Source: Halomonas sp. JB37
GTDB taxonomy: Bacteria; Pseudomonadota; Gammaproteobacteria; Pseudomonadales; Halomonadaceae
Direction of reading: 5' to 3'
NCBI RefSeq assembly: GCF_002332255.1
Contig: NZ_NRGW01000001.1
Coordinates: 3,720,001-3,784,000 of the forward strand
DNA length: 64,000 nt
Positions 26,382 to 34,880 of this stretch are shown piece after piece (position 1 is the stretch's first letter; every line of letters starts with the position of its first letter). The notes under the pieces are model-generated. The model made no database searches, was not told the DNA's origin, and saw only the letters and a list, made by a program, of their open reading frames with translations. The translations under genes were made by a program, and so were the position numbers.

Positions 26382-26448
26382 GGTGCCGCTCCTTAATGAA
26401 ATAATGATGACGATCACTCTCGATACGTACAAGAACTTAAATACGTCC

Positions 26449-26489
26449 AAAAACGCCAAAAGCCCCGGCGGGGTTACCGACCGGGGCTT
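26449..26489 (-). terminator. attenuator hairpin in the aroG leader
   Basis: On the minus strand AAGCCCCGG (26489-26481) pairs perfectly with CCGGGGCTT (26468-26460) around a 12-base loop, followed by a T-rich tail TTTGGCGTTTTT. It lies 47 bases after the first leader ORF and 229 bases before aroG, with no plus-strand gene nearby to serve, so it is best read as an attenuator. Confidence 0.75.
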
Positions 26490-26501
26490 CTGTGCTTGCG
26501 G

Positions 26502-26580
26502 CAGGCAACCTAGTGGTGTGCCTGGTAGCGCGACGTTAGGCGTCGGCCAAGGGCACACCGTGGCTAAACCAATACCAATA
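26502..26580 (-). promoter_or_regulatory. alternative pairing segments of the aroG attenuator
   Basis: In minus-strand order: the Tyr-Trp-Tyr-Trp-Phe codons (26580-26566), segment 1 GGTGTGCC (26559-26552), segment 2 CAGGCACACC (26524-26515) and segment 3 GGTTGCCTG (26510-26502). Segments 1 and 2 pair perfectly over 8 bases. Segments 2 and 3 pair over 9 with one bulge. Segment 3 can also pair with GGTAACC (26478-26472) in the terminator loop. I cannot decide by eye which is the antiterminator. Confidence 0.55.
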
Positions 26581-26703
26581 AGATGCGATGCTGTTAACCC
26601 GCTCAGCGCTACGCACTGGCTGAAGGCTTTCCACGCTCACACGCAAGCCTTCAGCCGTTATCGGCTGGGGCTTAACTGTGAATGGCGTGGCGAGTCGTAG
26701 CAT
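26536..26703 (-). CDS. putative aroG leader peptide with Tyr-Trp-Tyr-Trp-Phe stall sequence
   Basis: An open frame of up to 55 codons whose end reads SYWYWFSHGVPLADA-stop. Five consecutive aromatic codons covering all three aromatic amino acids, followed by mutually exclusive stems and a GC-rich hairpin with T tract, are what an attenuation leader for a DAHP synthase should look like. The ATG at 26703 has only a weak ribosome-binding site. Internal GTGs at 26640 (GAAGG seven bases upstream, 34 residues) and 26616 (26 residues) would give more usual leader lengths. No known protein family is recognised in the upstream part. Confidence 0.7.
   Translation of the reverse strand: MLRLATPFTVKPQPITAEGLRVSVESLQPVRSAERVNSIASYWYWFSHGVPLADA
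26618..26656. repeat. 12-bp perfect inverted repeat inside the aroG leader ORF
   Basis: GGCTGAAGGCTT (26618-26629) and AAGCCTTCAGCC (26645-26656) form a 12-bp perfect stem with a 15-base loop. It covers the GAAGG ribosome-binding site of the GTG at 26640, so it could mask leader translation, or it may be a DNA operator. The 227 bases between it and the fre gene show no gene. Confidence 0.7.
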
Positions 26704-26930
26704 GCTGATTTTCCGCTGGTAATGGTAAGCTCAGACCGATAGCCCTAAGTGCTGCCGCGGTGGCGTAATGACTTTATCCTGCCTGCAAGCGTTTCAAATG
26801 GCAATACTCATGTGCTAAAAGCTTGCAGCTCAGCGGTGCCCTTCAAGTCAAACAGGGCTTAAAACTGGGTTTAAAAACGGGGTTTAAAAACAGAGATTGA
26901 GTGTGCCTAAGCCGGCTCATGCTTGGGATG

Positions 26931-27671
26931 CTACTTAGCCCGTGGCGCATAGGCGAACACATCTGAAAACACGCGTTCTAATGGCATGCCTTTACTTTCA
27001 AGCACGTCCAGGCAGGCATACACCATGCCTGGCGAGCCTGATAAATAAACATCATGCACATGCGGGGCAATATCCGCGGCCTTCAGGGCGTCATCAATAC
27101 GCCCCTGCTGATGGCTAATCCGCTCTCCTGCCGCTAGCGGCTCCTCTAACGGAAGCTCGGTGACCGCATGGAATGAAACGTTGGAATACGTTTGCGCCCA
27201 GTGGCTGGCCAGCTGCTCTAGATAAAGATCCCGGTGCTCGCGTGCGGCCCACCATAGCGACACTTGCCGATCTGGCTGTTCGTGCAGCACCGCCTCAACC
27301 ATGGCCTTCATCTGTGAAAAACCGGTACCTGCGGCGATGAGCATTAGCGGCCGCTGGCTTTGGAGATCCAGCACACATTCACCGCTCGGCAGCCGCAGCG
27401 TCAGCTGGTTTGCTACCTTCAACAGCTCTCGCAGGCGCACGGAGTTGCTTCGCTCCGGCCAATGCTGAACATGCAGTTCGATAATGCCATCCCCGCGCTC
27501 GAAGCTGGCAATCGAAAATGGCACCCAGGTGGTATCGTCTAACTTAAGCTCTAAATACTGGCCCGGTGCATGCTGCATGGCTTCGGCGCGCCCTTCAAGC
27601 GTCACGCCAAACACATCGGGATTCAAGTTCTCAACTTCGGTAACTTGGCAAGTCAACGTCCTTGCACTCAT
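26931..27671 (-). CDS. fre: NAD(P)H-flavin reductase (Fre-like)
   Basis: A 246-residue ferredoxin-NADP reductase-fold enzyme that uses NAD(P)H to reduce free flavins. APGQYLELKL and WVPFSIAS form the flavin-binding RxxS-like region (here Pro-Phe-Ser-Ile replaces the Arg). LMLIAAGTGFSQMKAMVE is the NAD-binding loop, and DVYLSGSPGMVYACLDVL the C-terminal motif. The start MSARTLT at 27671 has GAGG five bases upstream. It lies 57 bases downstream of ubiD on the same strand, as fre does in E. coli, which supports the name. Annotation as a CDP-6-deoxy-delta-3,4-glucoseen reductase-like protein would be an alternative. Confidence 0.8.
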   Translation of the reverse strand: MSARTLTCQVTEVENLNPDVFGVTLEGRAEAMQHAPGQYLELKLDDTTWVPFSIASFERGDGIIELHVQHWPERSNSVRLRELLKVANQLTLRLPSGECVLDLQSQRPLMLIAAGTGFSQMKAMVEAVLHEQPDRQVSLWWAAREHRDLYLEQLASHWAQTYSNVSFHAVTELPLEEPLAAGERISHQQGRIDDALKAADIAPHVHDVYLSGSPGMVYACLDVLESKGMPLERVFSDVFAYAPRAK

Positions 27672-27728
27672 GAAAGCCTCTTTTTGCAAATTCGGTCAAC
27701 TATTTAGGCCAACTATAACGCCGCACGT

Positions 27729-29225
27729 TTAACCGCCGTGGCGAGAGGGCGGCAAATCAAGGCCAATCCCAAGCGCTTCCCAGCGATCATCCACCCGCGC
27801 TTTAACGGCTTCGTCCATCACAATGGGGGTGCCCCACTCCCGGTCTGTTTCACCCGGCCATTTATTGGTAGCGTCTAGCCCCATTTTCGATCCAAGGCCT
27901 GAGACCGGCGAGGCGAAATCGAGATAATCAATCGGCGTATTCTCTACCAAGACGGTATCGCGTGCGGGATCCATTCGCGTGGTGATGGCCCAAATGACGT
28001 CTTCCCAGTTGCGCGCATCAACGTCGTCATCCAGCACAATCACAAACTTGGTGTACATGAACTGGCGCAGAAAGCTCCAGACCCCCATCATTACGCGCTT
28101 GGCGTGGCCAGGATATTGCTTCTTCATCGTGACCACCGCCATGCGGTACGAACAGCCTTCTGGGGGCAGATAAAAGTCGACAATTTCTGGAAATTGTTTA
28201 CATAGAATCGGCACAAATACTTCGTTCAACGCTAACCCAAGGATCGCTGGTTCGTCAGGCGGACGCCCGGTGTAGGTTGAATGATAAATCGCGTCACGGC
28301 GCATGGTCATACGGGTGACGGTAAAGACAGGAAAGTGATCGACCTCATTGTAGTAACCGGTATGGTCACCAAAGGGGCCTTCCGCTGCCATGTCGTCGGG
28401 ATAGATGAAGCCTTCGAGGATGATTTCGCTCGATGCCGGCACATCAAGATCCGCATGGCCGCACTTGACTAGCTCAGTACGCGAGCCACGTAGCAGCCCT
28501 GCAAAGGCATACTCTGAAAGCGAATCTGGCACGGGCGTAACGGCGGCAAGAATCGTTGCCGGATCAGCGCCCAAAGCCACCGCCACCGGAAACGGCTCAC
28601 CGGGATGTTCTTTTTGAAACTCTAAGAAATCCAAAGCGCCGCCACGATGGGAGAGCCAGCGCATAATCAGGCGATTTTTACCGATTTTCTGCTGACGATA
28701 AATACCAAGATTTTGGCGCTTTTTATGCGGCCCTTTGGTAATCACCAATGGCCAGGTGACCAGCGGCCCTGCGTCGCCAGGCCAGCAGTGCTGGATTGGT
28801 AGCAAATCAAGGTCGACGTCGTCATCCTCATAAACCACTTCTTGCACCGGCGCCCCTTTGACGTTTTTAGGCCCCATGCTTAGCACTTGCTTGAAAATCG
28901 GCAGCTTGTCCCAGGCATCTTTTAAGCCTTTAGGCGGGTCGGGCTCTTTGAGAAACGCCAGCAGCTTGCCGACTTCTCGCAACGCTTCTACCGAGTCCTG
29001 CCCCATGCCCAGCGCTACCCGCTTGGGCGTGCCAAACAAGTTGCCCAACAGCGGCATGTCGTGGCCTTTGACGTTTTCAAATAACAGCGCCGGGCCACCG
29101 GCACGCAGCGTGCGGTCGCAAATTTCGGTGATTTCCAGATAAGGATCGACTTCGACGTGGATACGCTTGAGTTCACCCTGGGCTTCAAGCGCCGCGATGA
29201 ACTCACGCAAGTCTTTATACTTCAA
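27729..29225 (-). CDS. ubiD: 4-hydroxy-3-polyprenylbenzoate decarboxylase UbiD
   Basis: A 498-residue prenylated-FMN-dependent decarboxylase of ubiquinone biosynthesis. Clear family blocks: [22 protein letters not shown] at the N-terminus, [52 protein letters not shown], and the prFMN/catalytic region with [27 protein letters not shown]. Length equals the E. coli enzyme (497). It requires the UbiX flavin prenyltransferase, which is not in this window. It follows rho by 31 bases and precedes fre. Confidence 0.96.
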   Translation of the reverse strand: MKYKDLREFIAALEAQGELKRIHVEVDPYLEITEICDRTLRAGGPALLFENVKGHDMPLLGNLFGTPKRVALGMGQDSVEALREVGKLLAFLKEPDPPKGLKDAWDKLPIFKQVLSMGPKNVKGAPVQEVVYEDDDVDLDLLPIQHCWPGDAGPLVTWPLVITKGPHKKRQNLGIYRQQKIGKNRLIMRWLSHRGGALDFLEFQKEHPGEPFPVAVALGADPATILAAVTPVPDSLSEYAFAGLLRGSRTELVKCGHADLDVPASSEIILEGFIYPDDMAAEGPFGDHTGYYNEVDHFPVFTVTRMTMRRDAIYHSTYTGRPPDEPAILGLALNEVFVPILCKQFPEIVDFYLPPEGCSYRMAVVTMKKQYPGHAKRVMMGVWSFLRQFMYTKFVIVLDDDVDARNWEDVIWAITTRMDPARDTVLVENTPIDYLDFASPVSGLGSKMGLDATNKWPGETDREWGTPIVMDEAVKARVDDRWEALGIGLDLPPSRHGG

Positions 29226-29256
29226 GGCACGCTCCCTGGCTGGCTACTGCGCCGCT

Positions 29257-30516
29257 CTAGCGGCGCTTCATCGCTTCAAAGAATTCGAGATTGGTCTTGG
29301 TGTCTTTCAGACGATCAATCAGGAACTCAGTCGCGGCGGTGTCTTCCATCGGATTGAGCAGCTTACGCAGAATCCACATACGCTGCATTTCATCCTCAGA
29401 GGCCAACAGGTCTTCACGACGTGTGCCACTGCGACGGATATTGATCGCCGGGAATACGCGACGCTCGGCCAGCTTGCGGTCCAGGTGGGCTTCCATGTTG
29501 CCGGTACCCTTGAACTCTTCGAAGATGACTTCATCCATCTTAGAGCCGGTATCAACCAGCGCTGTGGCGATAATCGTCAGGCTACCGCCCTCTTCGATAT
29601 TACGCGCCGCACCGAAGAAGCGTTTTGGTTTCTCGAGCGCGTGAGCATCGACACCACCAGTGAGTACTTTGCCGGAGCTTGGTACCACGGTGTTGTAAGC
29701 GCGGGCTAAGCGAGTAATCGAGTCGAGCAGGATGACCACATCTTTCTTGTGCTCAACCAAACGCTTGGCTTTCTCGATGACCATTTCAGCCACCTGTACG
29801 TGACGCGCTGGCGGCTCATCGAAGGTCGATGCAACCACTTCGCCACGCACGGTGCGCGACATTTCGGTGACTTCCTCAGGGCGCTCATCGATCAACAGCA
29901 CAATCAGATGACACTCTGGATTATTACGCGTGATAGAGGTCGCGATGTTTTGCAACATCAGCGTTTTACCCGCTTTAGGCGGCGATACCAGCAAGCCACG
30001 TTGGCCTTTACCAATCGGCGCGGTGAGATCAATGATACGCGCGGTAAGGTCTTCCGTGGAGCCGTTACCGATCTCCATACGCATGCGATCGTCTGGGAAC
30101 AGGGGTGTTAAGTTCTCAAACAGTATCTTGTGCTTGGCATTTTCCGGACGGTCAAAGTTGATTTGACTGACCTTCAGCAGGGCGAAATAGCGCTCACCCT
30201 CCTTCGGCGGACGGATTTTGCCTGAAATGGAATCGCCCTTGCGCAGATTGAAACGACGGATCTGTGAAGGCGAAATGTAAATATCATCTGGACCGGCCAG
30301 ATAGGAGCTGTCAGCGCTACGCAGGAAGCCAAAGCCATCCTGAAGAATTTCCAGCACACCATCGCCATAGATATCCTCGCCACTTTTGGCGTGTTTTTTC
30401 AGGATGGCGAAAATGATGTCCTGCTTGCGCGAACGGGCCAAGTTATCAATACCCATTTCACGGGCGATATCGAGGAGCTCGGGAACGGTTTTTTGCTTGA
30501 GTTCAGTAAGATTCAT
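29257..30516 (-). CDS. rho: transcription termination factor Rho
   Basis: A 419-residue hexameric RNA helicase, the same length as E. coli Rho. The N-terminal domain [18 protein letters not shown] and primary RNA-binding site ([17 protein letters not shown]) are followed by Walker [12 protein letters not shown] near residue 180, Walker [17 protein letters not shown], the Q-loop [11 protein letters not shown] and the R-loop [17 protein letters not shown]. It is divergent from ppx. The 500 bases upstream have no gene, so rho probably has a long 5' untranslated region or distant promoter, which would suit its known autoregulation. Confidence 0.98.
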   Translation of the reverse strand: MNLTELKQKTVPELLDIAREMGIDNLARSRKQDIIFAILKKHAKSGEDIYGDGVLEILQDGFGFLRSADSSYLAGPDDIYISPSQIRRFNLRKGDSISGKIRPPKEGERYFALLKVSQINFDRPENAKHKILFENLTPLFPDDRMRMEIGNGSTEDLTARIIDLTAPIGKGQRGLLVSPPKAGKTLMLQNIATSITRNNPECHLIVLLIDERPEEVTEMSRTVRGEVVASTFDEPPARHVQVAEMVIEKAKRLVEHKKDVVILLDSITRLARAYNTVVPSSGKVLTGGVDAHALEKPKRFFGAARNIEEGGSLTIIATALVDTGSKMDEVIFEEFKGTGNMEAHLDRKLAERRVFPAINIRRSGTRREDLLASEDEMQRMWILRKLLNPMEDTAATEFLIDRLKDTKTNLEFFEAMKRR

Positions 30517-31017
30517 CGGTGTGTTAGAAAATTGCTCATGGAAGCTGGGCGCTAGGCGCCGGGAATAAGACAGGAGGCGTTTAAGTTACGCCGTGTGATG
30601 CGTTCAGACCCCGGAGAAGACACGCGCTCGAAAATGAAAGGAACTTGATTGGGCTCAGTTAATAACACTATTGATTAGTGTAATTAAGGCTCAACTCGAG
30701 GGTGCTAACAGTTGTTTAATCCGGCTCGCACAGGAGAGTGGCGAAACCAGTGGGCTATCTGACGACTTGGAAATCTGGCTGACGCTAACGAGATAAACCA
30801 TGAGTAACGTCTGGGGCGACCAAGATGCCGTACTTGAACGACGAATGTAAAACGGTTTGTTACCATAACGCCGCGCTTGTGGACACACTAACAAACTAGG
30901 TCATATCAAGCCAGTAGCTCGATGGTAGTCAAGCATCGCGACAAACGCAAGTCTTTGGTAATTGACAATGGATAAAGCTCACCGCAACCTTGGCACAGAT
31001 CATAAGAAGGATAGCGT
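30517..31017. other. 501-base non-coding gap between divergent rho and ppx
   Basis: No convincing gene is seen; the short frames here have no ribosome-binding site or family likeness. It holds the AT-rich palindrome at 30659-30687. A consensus TTGACA at 30962-30967 lies upstream of ppx, but no good -10 follows at 16-18 bases. Much of it is probably the rho leader, since Rho autoregulates its own leader in E. coli. Confidence 0.6.
30659..30687. repeat. AT-rich near-perfect palindrome upstream of rho
   Basis: TTAATAACACTA (30659-30670) and TAGTGTAATTAA (30676-30687) pair at 11 of 12 positions around TTGAT. It lies 143 bases upstream of the rho start codon. It resembles a dimeric regulator site more than a terminator. 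Confidence 0.6.
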
Positions 31018-32568
31018 ATGCCCCAGGACCTTTCGACACCCACTACCGCCACTGCGGAGACAGAAAGCGTTGCGCCGCAGCGTTTTGCCGCGATTGACCT
31101 GGGCTCCAATAGCTTCCATCTTTTGGTGGCCAACTATCAGCATGAGCGCCTACAGGTCGTCGCCCGACTGGGCGAAAAAGTCCAGCTGGCAGCGGGTTTA
31201 GATGATGATGGGCTGCTCAATGAAGCAGCCATACAGCGTGCGCTGGACTGCCTGGGCCGCTTCGCGCCGTTTCTAAGCGACATTCCCTATGGCAACTTAC
31301 GCATCGTCGGCACTAACGCGCTGCGCGACGCGCGTAACAGCCAAGCCTTCATTGAGCGCGCGGAAGCTCAGCTGGGTCACGCTATCGAGATTATTGCCGG
31401 TCGCGAAGAAGCCCGCCTCATTTACCTGGGTGCTGCTCACGCGCTGGCTGAAAACGGCCGCCGCTTAATTGTCGATATCGGCGGCGGCTCCACCGAGTTC
31501 ATCATTGGCGAAGCCTTTGAACCCAAAGCATTGGAAAGCCTACGCATGGGCTGCGTGACCTTTTCTCGACGCTTTTTCCCCGATGGCGAGTTAAACGAAA
31601 AACGCATGCGCCGTGCTGAAATTGCCGCCCTTTCAGAGCTCGCCAATATCCAGCGCCCTTATCAGCGTTTAGGCTGGGACGACCCGGTCGGCTCAAGCGG
31701 CACGATCAAAGCTGCCGCTAGCGTGCTGCATGCTTACGGCGATACGCCTCATGAAGGAGTTATTACGCGAAGTGGGTTAAAAAAACTGCGCGAGCGCCTG
31801 CTGAAATGCAAGCAGCTGGATAAAGTCGAACTCGATGGTCTAAAGGCTGATCGCGCTAAAGTCTTTCCTGCAGGGGTTGCCATTCTAGGCGCAATTTTTG
31901 AAGCCTTCGATCTCACGCAAATGCGTTTTGCGGACGGCGCCCTGCGCGAAGGCGTGCTCTACGATATGGCGGGACGCAATAGTGCTGAAGACTCACGCTC
32001 GAAAAGCCTGGAATCGCTGAAGCGAATCTACGATGTAGATACTCGCCAGGGAGCCAATGTCGCCGACACCGCCGAGCGCTTATTTAATCAGGTACGTCAT
32101 GCCTGGTCGTTGGGCCCTGCCCAGGCACGCCACTTACAGTGGGCAAGCCATGTGCATGAAATTGGCCTTGCGATTTCCCATAGCCAATTTCACCGCCATG
32201 GGGCCTACCTGTTAGAACACTCGGACCTGGCCGGCTTTTCACGCCCGGAACAGCGCCAGCTTGCCTTTCTAGTGCGCGCCCATCGACGCAAATTTCCGCT
32301 CAAAGAGTGGCAGGCGCTGCCAGAAACACAGCAGGCAAGCGCTCAAAAGCTTGCCCGACTGCTGCGCTTGGCGGTTTTATTTAATCATTCTCGACCTGAA
32401 GCGATGCCAGCGCTGCCGCTAATAAACGTCGATAGCGACAGTTTGACGATTACACTGCCGGAAAGCGATGAACCCACCCTGCTGAGCACCGACCTCGAAC
32501 AGGAGCAGGCGTTTATGCAAGCCGCGGGGTTTAACTTTGCGGTTAAGCAGGTAAAGGCTGAGGAGTAA
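31018..32568 (+). CDS. ppx: exopolyphosphatase Ppx (Ppx/GppA family)
   Basis: A 516-residue ASKHA-fold phosphatase that removes terminal phosphates from polyphosphate. The phosphate-1 motif is FAAIDLGSNSFHLLVA (about residues 23-38), followed by LRIVGTNALRDARNS, the second motif LIVDIGGGSTEFIIGE and a C-terminal HD-like helical domain with WASHVHEIGLAISHSQFHRHGAYLLE. AAGGA lies seven bases before the ATG at 31018. GppA is the alternative, but length and C-terminal domain favour Ppx. The last 26 bases overlap the end of convergent tilS. Confidence 0.93.
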   Translation: MPQDLSTPTTATAETESVAPQRFAAIDLGSNSFHLLVANYQHERLQVVARLGEKVQLAAGLDDDGLLNEAAIQRALDCLGRFAPFLSDIPYGNLRIVGTNALRDARNSQAFIERAEAQLGHAIEIIAGREEARLIYLGAAHALAENGRRLIVDIGGGSTEFIIGEAFEPKALESLRMGCVTFSRRFFPDGELNEKRMRRAEIAALSELANIQRPYQRLGWDDPVGSSGTIKAAASVLHAYGDTPHEGVITRSGLKKLRERLLKCKQLDKVELDGLKADRAKVFPAGVAILGAIFEAFDLTQMRFADGALREGVLYDMAGRNSAEDSRSKSLESLKRIYDVDTRQGANVADTAERLFNQVRHAWSLGPAQARHLQWASHVHEIGLAISHSQFHRHGAYLLEHSDLAGFSRPEQRQLAFLVRAHRRKFPLKEWQALPETQQASAQKLARLLRLAVLFNHSRPEAMPALPLINVDSDSLTITLPESDEPTLLSTDLEQEQAFMQAAGFNFAVKQVKAEE

Positions 32569-33829
32569 ATTCGACGCCTTCAGCCTGCCAGAGCAGTCTC
32601 TCAGGAGGAGAAATCACACCAATACAGGCCCCTGCCTGCATCACCACCACTAGCCGTTCGCGCTCCCAGGGCGGCACGGATGCCTCTTGCAGCAACCGCT
32701 TTAAATCGCGCCGACCACGCCCGGGCAACTGAATCACTTCGCCCCCCTTGCGCCAGGCTACCCGCAGCCGTTGTGAGCAAGCCACCTGCCAACCTAACCG
32801 CCCCAATGGCGTTTCCAGCGGCGTTTGACCGTCCCAGAAAACGTCCCATGGCGGTAGCGATTCAAACTTTGTCATCACGTAGAGCCGCTGACGCCATAGC
32901 CGCGCCTGAACACCCGGCCACTCAACGCAGACTTCTGCACTCGCCTTAGCTGTAAGCTGCTCCAACAGGCTTTCTAAGCGTTTTTGCGGCGGCGGCGGCA
33001 AGCCTTGCTGTTGGCACAGCGCCCGCACCAGCAGCCGCTGACGCGGGCGTGAGCATCGATTAAGCGCATCGACATCCACCTGACCATCATTGGACATAAG
33101 GCCCGCTAGCTCTGCTGCCACATATTCGCCCAGCACGGCATCCGCCTCATACGCATGCGCCGCGCTATTCGCTAACGCGCGCGCGGCTCCTGGCCAGCGC
33201 TCCTGGATCTCCGGCAGCACGCGATGGCGCAGGCGATTACGATCAAAGCTGATATCGCTATTGGTAGGATCTTCACACCACGTTAGCGCTAACGAACGCG
33301 CTGCGGCGTCCAACTCGGCTCGACGTGCGCTCAGCCAGGGGCGCACAAGCGTAATGCCCTGAGATTCACGCCGATAAGGCATGCCCACCAGGCCACGCAA
33401 CCCGCTGCCACGTAGTGCAGCGAGCAGAAACGTTTCTGCCTGATCATCCTGGTGCTGGGCAAGCCATAGCGCATCACCAGAGGCTAGCGTGGCGTAAAAA
33501 GCTTCGTAGCGAGCGTTACGCGCCGCGGCTTCGATACCCTGCCCCTGCACAGCCACCGTGACATTGACCACTGTCAGCGGCACATTCAAGCGTTCACACA
33601 GCGCCCGCGAATGCGCCTCAAAGGTCTCGGCAGCCGCCTGAAGGCCGTGATTGATATGAACAGCGCGAACGCAGCGATTAGCCTGCTTGCCTACCATGGC
33701 GGCGAGTGTTACCAGTAGGCACGAATCTAAACCGCCGGATAGCGCCACCCAAACAGAGCGCCCCGGCGGGGTTTCCGCCAGGGCGTCGTTAAGCAGGCTT
33801 TGCAGTGTGCTAAGCGGCTGGGGCGCCAT
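32543..33829 (-). CDS. tilS: tRNA(Ile)-lysidine synthase TilS
   Basis: A 428-residue N-type ATP pyrophosphatase that converts the wobble cytidine of the AUA-reading tRNA-Ile to lysidine. The PP-loop is [14 protein letters not shown] (about residues 26-39). HINHGLQ and [31 protein letters not shown] are diagnostic. The C-terminal domains (about residues 250-428) include [24 protein letters not shown]. The start overlaps the accA 3' end by 20 bases, an order (accA-tilS) common in gammaproteobacteria. The 3' end overlaps convergent ppx by 26 bases. Confidence 0.95.
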   Translation of the reverse strand: MAPQPLSTLQSLLNDALAETPPGRSVWVALSGGLDSCLLVTLAAMVGKQANRCVRAVHINHGLQAAAETFEAHSRALCERLNVPLTVVNVTVAVQGQGIEAAARNARYEAFYATLASGDALWLAQHQDDQAETFLLAALRGSGLRGLVGMPYRRESQGITLVRPWLSARRAELDAAARSLALTWCEDPTNSDISFDRNRLRHRVLPEIQERWPGAARALANSAAHAYEADAVLGEYVAAELAGLMSNDGQVDVDALNRCSRPRQRLLVRALCQQQGLPPPPQKRLESLLEQLTAKASAEVCVEWPGVQARLWRQRLYVMTKFESLPPWDVFWDGQTPLETPLGRLGWQVACSQRLRVAWRKGGEVIQLPGRGRRDLKRLLQEASVPPWERERLVVVMQAGACIGVISPPERLLWQAEGVEFTPQPLPA

Positions 33830-34766
33830 AGCTCATTAAGCGCTTGTAGCGGCGTTCCAGTAGCGCCTCGGTGTCCATCGACTGCAAACGCTCTAAGCTG
33901 GCAGACAGCGCCTCTTTAACGCGCTCAGCGGTGGTTAGAGGATGCCGATGCGAGCCGCCTAACGGTTCTTTAATCAATGAATCGACAAACCCAAGCTCTT
34001 TTAGACGCTCGGCGGTAATGCCCATGGCCTGAGCAGCGTCAGAGGCTTTGGTCGCGCTCTTCCATAGAATCGAGGCGCAGCCTTCCGGCGAGATCACCGA
34101 GTAAGTCGAGTACTGCAGCATTTGTAGCTCGTCGCAAACGCCAATAGCCAGCGCGCCACCGGAGCCACCCTCACCCACCACGGTAGAAATAATCGGTGTT
34201 TTCAACCGAGACATAACGGCCAAATTGTAGGCAATTGCTTCTGACTGACCGCGCTCTTCGGCATCAATGCCTGGGTATGCGCCGGGCGTATCGATAAAGG
34301 TCAGAATCGGCATTTTGAAACGTTCGGCCATCTCCATCAGGCGGCACGCTTTGCGATAACCTTCCGGACGCGGCATACCGAAATTGCGGCGCACCTTCTC
34401 TTTCACGTCACGGCCTTTTTGATGGCCAATCACCATTACCGGCGCATCGTTCAACCGCGCAACTCCACCAACAAGAGCGGCATCGTCGGCGAAGTTACGA
34501 TCGCCATGCAGCTCATCAAAGTCAGTAAAAACATGCTCAAGATAGTCGAGCGTATAGGGACGCTGCGGGTGACGCGATAGCTGAGAAACCTGCCAGGGAG
34601 TTAAATCCTTGAAGATCGACTCCGTCAGTTTGCGACTTTTTTCTTCCAGCCGAGAGATCTCATCCGAGAGATTTACCTGACTGTCGGAGCTGACTAAACG
34701 CAGCTCTTCAATTTTTGCCTGAAGTTCGGCAATGGGCTGTTCAAAATCGAGATAATTAGGATTCAT
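33810..34766 (-). CDS. accA: acetyl-CoA carboxylase carboxyltransferase subunit alpha
   Basis: A 318-residue crotonase-fold subunit, which with AccD transfers the carboxyl group from biotin to acetyl-CoA in fatty-acid synthesis. Length equals the E. coli protein (319). Start [23 protein letters not shown]; then [74 protein letters not shown] and [13 protein letters not shown]. It lies 114 bases downstream of dnaE, the conserved dnaE-accA-tilS order. No hairpin of note is seen in the gap. Confidence 0.97.
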   Translation of the reverse strand: MNPNYLDFEQPIAELQAKIEELRLVSSDSQVNLSDEISRLEEKSRKLTESIFKDLTPWQVSQLSRHPQRPYTLDYLEHVFTDFDELHGDRNFADDAALVGGVARLNDAPVMVIGHQKGRDVKEKVRRNFGMPRPEGYRKACRLMEMAERFKMPILTFIDTPGAYPGIDAEERGQSEAIAYNLAVMSRLKTPIISTVVGEGGSGGALAIGVCDELQMLQYSTYSVISPEGCASILWKSATKASDAAQAMGITAERLKELGFVDSLIKEPLGGSHRHPLTTAERVKEALSASLERLQSMDTEALLERRYKRLMSYGAPAA

Positions 34767-34880
34767 CGGCGCTACCTGTAAGAAGCCTGATCGAAATAAG
34801 CATTGATAAAGAATGAGAGAATAAGAGCATTATCGCACCCTGATTCTGCCACGCAAGGTGAAGGCTCCGTGGTCGCCTGG

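Noticed and set aside
26380..26700. Plus-strand open frame of about 106 codons across the aroG leader
   Set aside because: It runs antisense through the attenuator hairpin, has no ribosome-binding site and looks like no known protein.
30691..31133. Minus-strand open frames in the rho-ppx gap
   Set aside because: Short, no ribosome-binding site, biased composition, and one overlaps the start of ppx.
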